Source of the DNA: Oxytricha trifallax
Lineage: Eukaryota; Ciliophora; Spirotrichea; Sporadotrichida; Oxytrichidae
Direction: 5' to 3'
Length of the DNA: 64,000 nt
Assembly (NCBI GenBank): GCA_000711775.1
Contig: ARYC01000230.1
Span: forward strand, 1-64,000
Shown: positions 35,160-48,548 of the stretch, piece by piece
Layout of the letters: each line of letters begins with the position of its first letter
Numbering within the stretch: the stretch's first letter is position 1
Program-made: the position numbers and the translations under genes
Notes under the pieces: model-generated
What the model was told of the DNA's origin: nothing
The model's database searches: none
What the model saw: the letters and a program-made list of their open reading frames with translations, nothing else

Positions 35160-35394
35160 GTCACTTATGATAAAGCTGTTTTAAAAAATTTGATATTTTG
35201 TCTTTTCTTACAAATTTTTCATATCCCTAATAGAGTTTTATTTACAAATAAATAGATTTAGAGCCCAATATTAATTATTTTATATTTTAAATGTTTCTTT
35301 ATTAAGAATGGTCGTTAAGATTTAAAATATTCTTATTTGCATTTTTCTTAACATCTTTTTTATTAAATTTTTGCCGTTTTTAAGTCTAGATAAT

Positions 35395-35830
35395 TCTTCA
35401 AATTTATCACCAAGATAAATGATCTTTCAAACCTGACACCATAGTACGTCACCAGATGATTACTTTTGAGATACAGTGACTAATTAAATAGTGCTTGGTA
35501 TGGACTTTTGCCACATAGATAAGTCTTCAGAAAATCTTCATCTCTACTTTAACTGCTCTGCAACGTATCTTTAATTGTCCCTCATTGTCTTAATACTCAT
35601 AATACCTTTTACAAGATTTGCCTCGAAAAAATTGTCACAACATTGAAAAATAGGATAAAACTCAAAAATTGATAAAAATTTTATAATATATAAATACTGA
35701 CAAATTTGGTTAAAATAGGCAAAACCTCGGTAATTCAGCAGTTTTGAAGAGTTTTAAAATTCTTGAGAAATTCAACTTTTTATGTTGAGGTCAGGTCAAT
35801 TTCCCAAATCTAAGTCTATTTTCTTATTAT
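35395..35830. repeat. Dispersed copy of the ~470-bp satellite unit
   Basis: It matches the tandem repeat at 63230-64000 along its length, including the phrases TTGRTATGGACTTTTG, GCTCTSCAACGTATCT and GAGAAATTCAACTTTTTAT in the same order and orientation. No coding content. Confidence 0.65.
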
Positions 35831-38800
35831 TCGTTTTAGCTTTTTAGTATTATTTTCAAATTTCTATAAATCTATTTTTGTTAAAACTCTATTATTTCAT
35901 TTATTTACTTAATTAAATTTATTGAGTTTTTTTTTACAAACCATTTTGATCTATTAGGCTAATAAATAAATAAATAATTAAATTAATAAATTTTGTTAAA
36001 TCATTCTCTTATATAATAATTTTTTATATCCGTTAACAATAAATCACTGATATATCAAGCTTACTATCATATTTATTATTTTAATATTATCAAATATTTT
36101 ATAAAAATATCAATCGCTTCGAAGATATCCCTTTTTCCTTTTACCCAATATATTCTTTTCTTTTCTTTTCTGTTATGTTATTATTTTAATATTTATTTGT
36201 TTGATCTCTGTTATAATATAATTAGTTTTTTTACTGTAAAATCTAATTATAATTATAAATTCATTAAAATGCTTATTTTTCCATTCTCTTATCTTTAATT
36301 AATATAATATGAACCAGAAGTTAGATAATTTCCTTAAAGAAGATAAATTGTCATATGTATCCTTAAGTTAAATTAATATGCTAACTCAATAGTTTTTTTA
36401 AGTATTTATCAAAATTTAAATCAATAAGTGAATTGTACAAATATATTCAATTCATGAATCATGCTTATATATACAAAAAAATCATGAACAAAATCAAAAA
36501 CTTGAGTAAAGATTATTTATAAATCCAAGCAAAAAATAAATAAAATTAGTAATGTGAATGAGTACTTATATTTATTAATCATTCTTATATTTTAATTGTT
36601 TAATAATTAGTAATAATATCTAGTTTATGATCAAAGTTATAATAACTTAAATTTAAGATGATTAGTTATAAGATAATTAATTATTACAAAAATTGAAAGT
36701 TAATTTTCAAAAATTTCTGTTCTTCATTTTATTCTGATCTTGAATCATGAATTATCGAACATATATATAGTTAAGACATACAGATTAAAAATCAGTATTT
36801 TAAAATTAATGATGATCAGAATTAATATAAATGCACTTTCATTTTTAATAATCAAGCTAACATTTTAATTTACAGATAACTATATTAATATAATTGAACA
36901 TATTTTAATAAACTAATACTATAATTATAAATTTATGCATGAAAAACATGCTTAACTAAAGTGGGGCAAAAGTAGAAAAAATTTCTTACTTTTGCCCCAC
37001 TTTTACTAACTTAAAATATCAATAGATTATGAATCAATATTTGATTATAAAATTTATGAAATATAATTCAATAGTTTAGTTCATTAATTTATTTCTACAA
37101 TTTGAATATTCAAAAAAATTTTGATAATTATAATTTAATGCAATGTATGTATGTATTTTTATTGTAAGAAGAGGAGTCTTTATAAATTAACCAACCATCC
37201 AGGTAATATGTTCTGATATTTCCATAAAAACCAGAGATTTATAGGATTATATATGGGACATTTAAAGTGAAGAAATAGATTAAAATTATACTATAACTGG
37301 TTGTTTTAATCCCCATTATTAATTTTTGTGAAGCATTAGATTATAATAATGTATTTATATATAAATGCAGGTCCAATAAATTAAAAATAAAATGGTTAGA
37401 TAATAAATTGATAATCCCTTCAACATGATTTTAAATCTTTTGATTAAGCATTTATTAATAAATTTCCTATTGTCATTATTTATGCTTAATCTTTAAATGT
37501 CTTTTATTGAATTAAATAATTAAAAATCTACAAAGTAATATATTTGCTAAATATATTTTAACTTTAAATACAATGTTTGAGAAAAAATTCTATAAAATAC
37601 TCTTAATATCAAGAAAACAAATGGCTTTATAGATTAATCGTGCTTGAATAACATAATTTTTAATTTAAACTTTTATAGGATACAATTTATGTTAGATAGA
37701 TTTTGAATATTTAGTTAAATTTTAAAAGAAAGTCAGTGATGTAAAATATTTAATGTTCAAAATAGGACATTAAACAAATTTATAAGAAATAACAGCCAAA
37801 AATGTCCAGACAAAGACAGTACTGTCCATTCAGGTGGCTTAACAAGTTATAATTTAATAAAATATAAAGAACTTAAATATAGCATCGCAGACATATTCAT
37901 TTATCTTAAAATTAAATTCAGTGAACAATGGAACATTGTAAATTTAATAGAAAAGCAGGGTTCAGTTCTTAAGTATCTGATATGAAAAATCACCATATAA
38001 CCCATAATAAACAGACCATTTGAGTTGTTAGCTTTCTAGAAAAAAACTAAGATTAATTTTAAGTATCTTATGACCACTATTAATAAAAATAACAGGCATT
38101 ATAAATAAACAATATATAAATAATTAAACGATTAAATCCTGCACATAATACATAAATTTACTTACAAAAGAAATTAAATTTGCATAGCAAAAGAGAACTT
38201 TGTAAAACCTCAAACAATTTATGGATTAATGAGTAGGGACTGCAACCTAAGTCCCTATGATCTTATTTATAAAATTTGCTTGATATCGCATAATAATTTG
38301 TATAAAATTTGTTAACAGTGAACGATTAACAACATAATCCATATTAGAAGTTAAAGAATATTGATGTCTAATAACAATGTTTTGACCAATTTAAAAAACA
38401 TTGACTTGATAAAATATCTTTTTAATAATAATTCAATTAGGGTGTGTAAATTTTAATTAAGTTTAATTATATTTATTTCAGCCAACAATAATTATCAATT
38501 TTTAGTTTTTAATTATTCCTAACTATGATCCTCATTTCTTTATTAATCTGTGTTCATTTATCATAATAATCCACAAGATTGCTATACCAATCTTCCTTGA
38601 ACTGTTTTTGTATAAACTTGTAATTTTTTTTGCTGTTTTTTTAATGAATTACTAATTTTTATTTCACTCTCACCAAATTTTAAATAATAATTCTAAAATT
38701 CTCAAAGATTATAAAAAACTTTTTTAAGATTTTTTATATTTTTAAAAACTCTGCAATAAATATATATAGATATTTCGATTAAAATATATATACATTTAAT

Positions 38801-40720
38801 ATTATTTCCAATTAAAACATTAATATTATGCATGTATTTTTCAAAATTAAGATTTATTAGAAATTAAAATACAACTGAATATAATTAAAAATAACATAAT
38901 CAAAAATGGTCGAGAGTGCTTGAGAGAGATCCATCCTGTACAAACAAGTAAGTCACTATTATTTTATATTCAATGCAAAATTTTTAAAGTAATTGATACT
39001 CTCTTGCTTATTTTCGATAATTTCATTAAATATGCTGTAGAATTTGTATACTTAAATTTATATGTAAAAGTAAACAATCAAAAGTTTAAACAAAAAAATG
39101 AAATTTAGAAAATGGGGAAGTGACTTGACAGTAATTAAAGGCAGCACTAAAAATTATACATAAAGATAGTGATATTTGAACAAATATGCCTTGTTCGCTC
39201 AAATCAATCTATTTAGGAAAAGTTGAAAATAAAAAATAATATAAAATTAATTAAAGGCAGTTAGTAAATCTAATAAAAAAACATGCAACTTTTCATTGTT
39301 TTAATAAGCATATTTCTGAAATAAATTTGCAACTATTTACACTTTGCATATTAATGCCAGTTTTGTATTTCTTTGAATTAATTAATTCCTAATCTTTTGT
39401 ATTTTATCAATATCTATTTCAGTAATTACCAAATTAATATAAAAACTTAATGATCATATATATAATGGTTTAAAACACTTTAAAATAGATATATTTTTCT
39501 GGGTTTCGATGAAATAATGACAAAAACTGACAAAACAAGACTCTAATAAATGATATATTCATTTCGGGGTAATTCTTAATTTTAATTAATTAATGTAAAA
39601 ATATGCAGTAAAAAATATTAAAATATAACAAATGGAAAAATCTGGATAAATAATGATTACTTACTATTATTATTATTATTAAATGTTCTAATAGCAATAT
39701 ACTGATAATTAAATAAGATAGAATAAGAAATAAAATAAAAAATTCAATAAATTCATTATTACAATGCTTATCTTTAATGGAAAATACTTATAAAAATTGG
39801 AGAATACTTTATAACCTCAACATTTTTTCCTATAATTAATTTAGATTTTATTTAAATCATATTAAACGAAGGTCTCCTAGATTTTCTTGAATTACTTTAT
39901 CATAGATTATCTTTTATTTTGATTATTAAATTTTTCTCACTATTTATAATTGAATTGTTAAATAAAAATGGAAAAAATAATTACAATTAATGGGATAATT
40001 GGCAATATTTTGAAAATAAATAATCTCACAAACTTAACACATTATTCATTTATTTATTGGAAATTTTTATTTCTTCAAATTATTAACAATTAAATATTTA
40101 TTATATAATTAATTTTACTCATTAAATTTTATATTACAAACTTATAACTGCATTTGATCTTTATGATTTTGTTATCTCATTTAATTTTTTAATTGAATTA
40201 AGTTTTACAATAATTATAAATTGATTGGCAAATGATGATTAGGATAAAAGTAACAGATTATTTAATTAAGTTGATTCACGAATTAATAACAATATAAATG
40301 ATAGTATTTTTACCAACAAAAATAATTTGAAAAAATAAAAATAAACTAATTGAAATAATATGATTGAATAAGGTTCACTTTTCATAATAAAGAATATTAA
40401 ATATAAATAAACATAATTTATCTTTGCTTTAAAAATTCCAGGTTCTTAATTATTATTATTTTCTACGTGTTTACAAAGCTATATTTATCATCATAAATTT
40501 GAAAATATTCAATAAGAGACTATAAAATTAATGTTAGTTTAGTTAATTAAATTTAGAAAAGATTTGTATAAAATTAAAATCAATTTTAACTTTATTATTA
40601 ATAAAGATGTTTGAATTAACTTAATATATTATATAGTATTAACCATAAAATTATTGTTGAATTTTGTGATACTTAAATATATTTATATTAATATAAATCA
40701 GTCATAACTGACTGATAGAC
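35831..40720. other. AT-rich, gene-poor stretch
   Basis: Nearly 5 kb of very AT-rich DNA with no motif-bearing frame, no RNA gene and no transposon end that I can support. One perfect hairpin (annotated separately) stands out. Typical of germline-limited spacer. Confidence 0.5.
36958..37003. repeat. Perfect 17-bp hairpin with GC-rich core
   Basis: AAAGTGGGGCAAAAGTA at 36958-36974 and its exact complement at 36987-37003 surround a 12-nt loop. GGGGC/GCCCC cores are very rare in this spacer. It could act as a structured RNA, terminator-like element or minimal foldback insertion. Confidence 0.55.
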
Positions 40721-40724
40721 TCTT

Positions 40725-40810
40725 TGAAGTTTAGCAGATGATCTAACATTTTCTGTAAGAAATACATTGTTTAGGATGCCTGAATTAAGAGGAACTCCAC
40801 CCACATCTTG
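40725..40810 (-). other. Possible N-terminal fragment of a flavin disulfide reductase
   Basis: The minus-strand frame D-V-G-G-V-P-L-N-S-G-I-L-N-N resembles the G-G-T-C-L-N-V-G-C-I-P-S-K region of dihydrolipoamide dehydrogenase, but lacks the redox cysteines. It lies beyond the C-terminal end of the DLD-like locus at 41893-42720. If real, it would be out of order (a scrambled segment). The match is short and weak. Confidence 0.2.
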
Positions 40811-41046
40811 TCCATTCTATTATAATCTAATTCTGTATTAAATGTTTTTTTATTGAAACATTTAAGTGATTCAGGTGTGTGATAACATTACACAAATTGT
40901 TTCATCTTAGATAATAAAGAGGCAAATATTTAACTTTTAAAGAAATTGAAAATGGATTAAGTATCCAAAGATACACTTAACTTTAAGTTTATAAACAGCT
41001 ATTCTCAATTTAAAATATGATTGAAGATATTCAAAACCATATATAA

Positions 41047-41650
41047 AATGATGATTAGTTGTATGCTTAATGCAAAGTCTACATGCTATTTATATTTAAT
41101 TTAAGATACCTATTTAATTAAATATTTTAAACATGCATCTAAATACGATCAAATTCCTTATATTAGTCTAAGCTGTAATATATGTGGTTCTCACATAGAG
41201 AAACTAATAAATAATCAATTTGTTCTTGATTTAACCATCTCTGTATCAAATAAAAAAGTAATCAGTTACAAGCTTCTAAATTATTATACAAATTATTAGA
41301 TGGAAGTTAATTATAGTGAAAGTTTGCTTCATTTACAAGAATGTCCAAAATACCTAGAAGCGCTAAGCATGCAATTTAAAGTATTATAAGGAGGATTATG
41401 ACTAAAGCATTGATGAAAACTGTTTAGACTGCATGAAAATGTACAGCTACAGGAATAAGAGAGAGAATATGAGCGTTAGAGGTGGTTAATTAAACACAAT
41501 TCAAAAGCTGAACATTAACTTAGTTCATAAATCAGCATAAAAAATAAAAATAACAAGGAGTTAATCGAATGTAAAGGAAAAGTATGAAAATACAGTTTAA
41601 AATTATTTAAATAATGTAATTAGTCAATTCTTCAATTTGTTCCAGACAAA
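41047..41650 (+). CDS. Unknown Cys-pair protein patch
   Basis: A plus-strand frame of about 118 codons (D-T-Y-L-I-K-Y-F-K-H-A-S-K-Y-D, then S-C-N-I-C-G-S-H-I-E-K-L) stops at TGA near 41399. A second frame continues directly with K-E-D-Y-D-Q-S-I-D-E-N-C-L-D-C-M-K-M-Y to a TGA near 41654. Two C-x2-C pairs suggest a zinc site. Composition is clearly protein-like. The frame change at about 41390 is either a frameshift or a segment boundary. Family not recognised. Confidence 0.45.
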
Positions 41651-41892
41651 GTTTCAATGAGAGCTTTCCAGAGAATATGTTTATGGTTTTATGATTGCAA
41701 AAGTAAAGTAATATCAATAAGAAATATAAATCATATGCATGCTATAAATATAATCAATGAATTTTCAAGTTATTTACTTGAATAAATATCAAATTTAGAT
41801 ATATAATGGTTTTATTACGCTGAATTATGAAATTGTATTTTGTCTTATAAATAAAAAATATAATAAAAAAATTCTAGAAATAATGTTATAAA

Positions 41893-42720
41893 GGACAGAC
41901 TAAATAATATATAGACTTATCGAAAGCAGCCATACAAGCACCTATGACAACTTCTGAAATTATAGGGTGAGCATGGGAGATTCTTGTGGTATCCTCAGCA
42001 TAAACACCATAATCCATACCAAAGGCACCTTCAGCAATTATCTCACCAGTTATTTATAAATTAAAATTTAAGATATTTGTTATCAATATTTTACTTCATT
42101 ATTCATTAGTCAATATTTCAACTAAACCTCCTATATCATTGTTTGATCCTGCTCTGATATTAGTTTAAATTTTTAATAATCCTTATAAGTTTTACCATTC
42201 CTGCTTATTTCATTTTTTTCAATATATCTTTATAACTGAATTGATTTCTAAATAAGTATCAATAACTTCAGAAATTGCAGCATAATATACATAACTTCCT
42301 TCTCCTGGAATTTACTCAACAGCCACTATACTTTCATCTTCAGCATAATATGTTAAGATTTTTCCTTTTATCACATGATCAATAGCAAATATATTTGTAA
42401 TATGAGTTTATCAGTGATTATTGGCTTCTACCTTTGCATATATGACAACTGCAATGACAACTTTATCAAGCTGAAAGCCGGCTGTGTAGGCTCGTCTGCC
42501 TGCAGCTACTAATTCAACATCTAATTTATGTGTCTCTTTCTTGCCAGTATCCATATGTTCAATATTTACATCTGAGGTATTGGGGCCACTTCTGCCAGAA
42601 AGAACATTAGTTTTTAGAATGAATTACATTCCTTGATTCTCGAGAGATTTCATTATTTAAATTGACAAATACGTATCAAAGAGTGGATATATCTCATCCA
42701 TGTTGACTAATTCAGTGACT
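41893..42720 (-). CDS. Dihydrolipoamide dehydrogenase-like segments (locus 1)
   Basis: E3 of the pyruvate and 2-oxoglutarate dehydrogenase complexes, a mitochondrial FAD/NAD enzyme. Reading leftward, the central domain appears as M-K-S-L-E-N-Q-G-M-Q-F...G-R-R-A-Y-T-A-G-F-Q-L (42660-42480). Next comes the FAD-binding N-I-F-A-I-D-H-V-I-K-G-K-I-L (42420-42350). Then N-N-D-I-G-G-L-V-E-I-L-T, an AT-rich gap at about 42058-42115, and I-T-G-E-I-I-A-E-G-A-F-G with the active-site-bearing H-A-H-P (42055-41893). The usual A-I-G-D-V reads A-I-D-H-V, losing key residues, so the copy is probably decayed or a divergent paralogue. The AT-rich gap looks like an internal eliminated sequence. The N-terminal half is absent nearby. 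Confidence 0.7.
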
Positions 42721-43691
42721 TCAGTATAATATCAGAATAGATTTTTAGAAGCTCAAGACCAATAACACAAGTGCGGACAAAAAACATAGATTTAGAGCTT
42801 TTTCAATGAAAGTTCTCTGATTGATTACACGATATATATCTCATTAGTGGTTTCGCAGAGATTGGTATTAGATAACTTCTATTTGCTATTATATTTTCAG
42901 CCTTAATTCTTACAATTACTCAAGCAATTAAAAGTCAATATCTATCTAATTCTTTGTAGTAAACTCGCTATGAACCTTGGCATAGTTCACTTAGTTCTTC
43001 TTCAAAAGAACTATATTCCACAGGTTAATTAGTCATCACATTTTATTTTTCTTTAACTATGAATAATCCATTTCTATATTTTTGGTAATTATAAACACTA
43101 ACTCTTAATTATTAAAATATAATTGGTATATATATACTTATTTCTTTGAACTAAGTTTTCCATCGTGAAACTTGTGAATCAAATTTAGATATTCCCAGAG
43201 AGTGATACTTCCTACATTTAAGCAAGTGCCTCTTAATTATATCATAAATTTTATAAGATTTGCCTAACTTTTTAATGCAAATTATTTTTAGTCCCTACTT
43301 TCCTGCTTTAATCGCAGACACATAACTTTTAATTACTGAATAAGTGAGTAGTTACTATTAACATCCAGTATCTACTCTTATCACAGCTAAATCGTACTGC
43401 TTGACACCTAAAGAAGACATTCTCATTCGCAAGATCAGCGAAGTTTGGTTTTGTCTCTTAAACAAAAAGACAATTGAGGATAGTTACAAATTTATAGTTT
43501 AGATTATAAAGCAAGAAATTAATTCTGTGATTACATTATAATGCTTATTTTAATAGTATAATATAGTAATTTTTTCATAACATAAGCATATAAACCCCAA
43601 AACTCCATAAGATAAAAATTGTAGTCATTTTTATGTTAAGTAAAGTAATAAATCAAGAGTAAGGGAATAAGTTATATATTTTTAGTAATAA

Positions 43692-45093
43692 TCAGAAGTC
43701 ATTAAACTCCTAAATTTCAATTATTTTTTATGACACTTTGTCAAAAAGAAGTGGTCTGCTACCAATTAAAACAAATCTTACATTTTCATTGCCTTAGTTG
43801 ATCCTAAGCAAAGTTTGGGCCAAAGATTATTAGGAACTATCTTGTTACTAATTCTTAAATTTTCTTGCCTCATTTTAATCTTAAATAGCTTTTTATGTTT
43901 ATTCGTGCTAGATCTACGAATTTGGCTCTTAATTTTGTTTTTCTCCATTTTTTTCATTACTTTCAGTTCTTAATCCCATTTATTTAACATCATTGGTAAT
44001 AGTTAAAACATTTTTGTTAACACTTTTTTTGAAATCAGATAGCAACTTATTTACCTGATCAATAGTAGATTCTGGGTTTTTTGAAAGTTCATTTATTTGG
44101 GCATTCTTACCTTTTAATTACGAAGTTACTTCAGCTACGAACGATAGGTACCATTCCTCTAATAAATGCAGAGTTGTTGAGGTCTCCTCTATTTTAGAAT
44201 TTACTCTCTTGTTGTACTCCACAATATTTTCTATATTATTGGCAAGAGATTCCTGTGATGCTACCCCAAGAGTTGGGGTCTTCTTTTTTATATCTTCGAC
44301 AAGCATTTTAAACTTCATCTATATTTCATCCTTGCCGTTCTGCACTATTTCTTAAATCTCAGGTATGTTCAAAATTTTATTTTGATTTTATAGTTCCTCA
44401 ACAGCCTCAACAACTTGACTTAATTTGTCGTTAAATTTTTTATATAGTTCAGTTTCTAGAATTTCAGGATTGTTTCTGATTAAATTCTCATACATTTCTC
44501 TTATTTTATCTTCTTCAAATTATTTATAGTTATCAGAGATAATTCCTCCCACTTTTTCAATATTTAGGTATGTGCCATCTGAGTCAGAATTACTGTCTTC
44601 TGTCTCTGTCTTATCTTATTTGGAATTTAAGGACTCTAATTCAAATTTAACTGTGTTTGGGGTTTTCTAATTACTTTATGGTGTTAATAATTCACTGTCA
44701 CTTTGATATTTTTAATTTTATCCGCTGTCATGTTGAATATTTTATTTAATTTTTAGAGCTTTTGTTTTAGGTGAAGAAATTTGCATTACAGGAGTTGGTG
44801 TTTTACTTTCACTTTTTCTAGCGTTTAATGTTTTAATAAGCCAGTTCTTATGTTAATCAATCGGTTCTTGTCCAAATCTTTTTTACAATTCTAATTTTAC
44901 TTCCTTATAAGACTTAACCCCTAAAATCTTTTGCTTTTTTATAGTCAAATATTTTAGCTTTAATGGCCTCTTAATCTAAGTCTCAATTATTAATTTCATT
45001 TCTAAACTACGAAGTTTCCTTTGAAGTTTGATAGCCCGAATCATCTGATTTGGTTAGAGAATTTTACTTTTACGACGACTATGTCTTGCTCAT
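43692..45093 (-). CDS. ORF1 of copy B, coiled-coil protein, one early frame break
   Basis: ATG 45093 (M-S-K-T-Q-S-S-Q-K), TGA 43692-43694. After a TGA near 45000, another frame is open for over 400 codons: R-F-G-Q-E-P-I-D-Q-H-K-N-W-L-I, a Thr/Pro/Ser/Gln-rich linker, then a long coiled coil (E-E-D-K-I-R-E-M-Y-E-N-L). This includes 44118-44318, open even in the standard code. The C-terminal block R-I-N-Q-G-N-E-N-V-R-F-V-L-I aligns with copy A. A TBE has no equivalent gene. A protein-interaction or DNA-tethering role is only a guess. Confidence 0.65.
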
Positions 45094-45311
45094 TGTTAAT
45101 CTTATTAATTACTAAAATTCTTAGGTTTATATAGCTTATTCGACTACTAAAATAGGTATCACTTATATTCTGGATTTAATCACTAAGAAACCTTAAAGGC
45201 AACATAGATACTTTTACTAAATTATTAATTAAGTACCACATTGATTCATTAATTAAAAGTTAATTTAAAAATATTTAAATACTAAAATTAGCAACTTCCC
45301 TTAAAACTCTA

Positions 45312-45388
45312 ACAAAGTCATACAAATTCATACAAAGTCAAACAAAATCATACAAACTCATACAAAATCATACAAACTCATACAAATA
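45312..45388. repeat. 10-bp tandem repeat (TACAAANTCA)x8
   Basis: About eight consecutive 10-bp units with only the seventh base and one or two others varying, in the ORF1-ORF2 gap of copy B. An exact 10-bp period puts the same face of each unit on one side of the helix. The copy A gap carries a foldback element instead. Confidence 0.7.
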
Positions 45389-45849
45389 AAAAGTTTTGGG
45401 GAAAATATTCTTGGTTTAATTTTCTGATTTTCTAAGATTCATGTAATAAAATAATAATTAAAGTTATATTTGCCACTAATGAAAGTTAATAAGGGGTGAA
45501 CAGTAAAAATGTTTTTAATGAAAAAAAATTTCAAAATCTAAATGCAAAATTTTAATTAGAGATTATACAAAGCCATTGAAGGTTCTACACATAACTTCTA
45601 TAAATAAACTACACTTATAAATAAACAATACCTATAAATAGTCATAGAAATGATATATTTTGTTTGACTGTTTAATTAAATCACTTTTATTATAAAACTT
45701 GCTTAAGAGCTATTAATTAAACATAAATTAGAAAATAATTTTAAGTTTTAATTAGTAAAAATTTACAAATAAACAATTCATACAATAACTTATAATTTTT
45801 TACCAAAGTGTTTTTAACTGAATTAACAAGAATTAAAACTTTAAAATCA

Positions 45850-46672
45850 TAAAGTTAGTATTCTATTAAATAGGGTCTATCCCTTGGACATTCCCTTAGC
45901 CATTTATAACTCCTTAATCATGAAGTTACATGACAAGAGACTTGTAGTTGAGAAGTTCGTCTATTTGATTTTTCATCTAGCCCATTTCATCTCTTACTCT
46001 TTTATTTTAATCCAAAAATTTCCTCTTTGAAGAATTGTTATTTGCCTCAAGCATTTTTCCTCCTCTTAAATGTTCTATCTGGCTTTTCTTTTAGTACTTT
46101 GTTTGATTAGATAGGCCGATCTACCCTTATGTACTAAAAAGTATAAATGACAACAATAACATACCACTATAGTTAAGAGAGCCATTCAACGCTTAAATAA
46201 ATTCGGGCTTCATATGCACTAATGAGTTTTAAGATTAATCGAGTCGTTGTCTTCTGTCTTATTTAGCTTTCAGAATATTTCGTTAATACCTTAGGTGTCA
46301 AGGGACAGTAGGACATCGGTAATCTACTTCTTATCGAGGTGGAGCCAGTTCTGCCTGATCGGGAAGGTATCTAAGCAAACTGGGTTTTGTAATACGTATT
46401 CAAGAAAATCATCTCCTGTAAGTCCCTCAATCTGAGGTACTGCTGCAACTACCACATCACACCTCTTCAAATACAATAAATGTTAATTTTGTAATTGTTT
46501 ACCTCTTTTTCACCAGTGAGAATACTCCTGAAAAAATAAATATTTGTGCATTTGACTTTCGGGAAGTATGCACCACACTCTGACACAAAAAGTCATATAG
46601 TTCTTTTTTACTGCCTATTTTTTCTCGAACTTTATTTACATGAATTTATTGAAGCTGGTTGCTAATTTCCAT
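45850..46672 (-). CDS. ORF2 of copy B
   Basis: ATG 46672 (M-E-I-S-N-Q-L-Q-Q-I-H-V-N-K-V). K-E-L-Y-D-F-L and T-N-I-Y-F-F-R-S-I-L-T-G-E-K-E match the intact protein at 4743-5548. A GTAAAC...GAAG stretch of about 38 bp near 46490 resembles its intron position. V-P-Q-I-E-G-L-T-G-D-D-F-L-E-Y and W-L-H-L-D-K-K-Q-I-T-D-V-L-L follow. The tail K-N-Q-I-D-E-L-L-N-Y-K-S-L-V matches copy A. Two or more frame changes are needed to join the blocks. The 3' end is approximate. Confidence 0.6.
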
Positions 46673-48171
46673 TTTTTAATAATTGTTGTCAAATATTGTA
46701 GTCTTTTCTAATTATATATAGAAATAAATTAATTAAAATTAAAAGTTTTAGTAATTATACATTTTAGCCAAAGATGTAAGTCTATTTGGTTTGATCTGAA
46801 AACCTTATAAAAGATAAAGTTTAGAATAAAGGTAATTAACTTTTGTTCTTTATAGGGAACCCTAAACGAAATCGTAGATGGATTAAAATGATATTAGATA
46901 TTATTTCAAAAGCTAAAAGCATGAGGATATAAGTGATGAACACGATGATCTCAGCTCATAATCCTAATAGCCAGAATAAGCTTAAGAGTTAGATTCTAAA
47001 CCCTTATCCCAATCTACTCAAATTATTCATAAAGAAGTCCCAAATTTAAATGATATTCAGATATATCAGGTTTCAAGAGCTACTATCTAATAGCTTGAAG
47101 AGCGTTGTATTGATTAAATAAAAGAAAAAATATACTCTGCTGTGATTTTAGACCCAAAGAAAGCTGTTGATTTAAATTCAAATCGGAGAAATGAAGTTGG
47201 AACATTATCTATAAAAGAAATTTAAAGTCTGAGGGAATAAGTTGATATGCTTCTTTGTGAGAAATAATAAAATTCAACTATAAATTAACAAATTGTCAAT
47301 ATACCAGAAAGAACCTGGGCTGTACCTAACCTAATAAATTTTTAGTCTTAATTATATAGTTAATCCTAAAGTGTAAGTAGAAGTTTACTTTATATTTTTG
47401 GTTAAATTAATGATTTTAGGAATATAAGTTGATAAGGAACAGTGATTTTAATAGGAGAAATCCCATTTTAGTTCTTAAAAAGCTCTCTCTTTATTTAGCA
47501 AAAGTGGATGTAAATAGTCATACCTGATTTATAGGCTGAAAATAACCTGATATAAGTTGAAAAACATTCTTACTATCAATAAGGATAAATTGTAGGATGT
47601 TCATGACTTAAAAGGTATAAATGACCAAGGCTTAATTTCATGTATCTAAACAATCCTAGATAAATGTGCCTCTTCAGGAGAACAGTTCAAATCAGTTAAG
47701 TAACTCCAAAGTATAATTAAAAATAGGCTTAATCAAACACTCTCTTGTTCAAAAATACGGAAAATTGTAAAGTACAAACTAGGATATTCTTTTAAGAAAG
47801 TTTTCTAAATTGATTAAAGAACCAACGGTCTTAATTGTTTACTCTATAGACAAATAGCATCTAAGTTTTATATTGAATAAATAACTCGATAAAAGATCAT
47901 TATTAATATAGATGAGAGCAGCCTTTAGCAACAGTCTTATTAGTATAAAAGTTGGAGTTTGAAAAATAAAAGAAACTGTTCAGACAGACAAGTGAGAATG
48001 TATGGAGTTAATATAATAGCGGCTATTGGCAGTGATAACACTTTTAGCTTTTAGCTAAATATTGAGAAGTCAAACAGTGAAACATTTTCCAATTTTATTC
48101 TGAACCTTATATAGCATCTAAATAATTAAAGACCCTAGTGGAGAAATGATTCTATATTACTTTTAGATAAT

Positions 48172-48541
48172 CATGATATTTTTTGAATAAAGTAAATTGT
48201 ATTTTATAATTAAAAATAATAAATTCAAAATTCAAAATGGTGATGCAGAAGATGAGCTCTGTGTTCATTAAAAATGTAAGTTACAATAAATATATTTAAC
48301 ATTTAATTTTTATAGGGGTTGCACCTGCCAAGAGCAAAAGTAGAAGTAGACTTAAGACTGACAGAGGAGCTAAAAAAAATTGAGAAAAATTTACACTCAT
48401 GCTGATGGTTCAAGATACGAAGGAAAATAACAAGATGACTGGCAAAAAATTAAGATATAAATTATTCATTTCTATAATTCATAATTGATTTATTATAAAT
48501 TAATGTTGTAATTAACTTTATTTTCTTTAAAAAATATCATG
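48172..48541. mobile_element. 370-bp element with AAT duplication carrying a MORN-like fragment
   Basis: The terminal inverted repeats start CATGATATTTTTT on both ends and continue imperfectly for about 30 bp. AAT lies at 48169-48171 and 48542-48544, the ANT target type of TBEs. Inside is an ATG at 48237, a 40-bp GT-AG intron-like segment (48276-48315), a basic Lys/Arg/Ser-rich stretch, and after one frame change Y-T-H-A-D-G-S-R-Y-E-G, a typical MORN repeat. It is too small to be autonomous. The MORN-like part is presumably captured host sequence. Confidence 0.7.
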
Positions 48542-48548
48542 AATGCTA

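Noticed and set aside
38920..39108. 62-codon plus-strand frame (M-R-E-I-H-P-V-Q-T)
   Set aside because: Short, no motif, hydrophobic AT-driven composition; chance frames of this size are expected.
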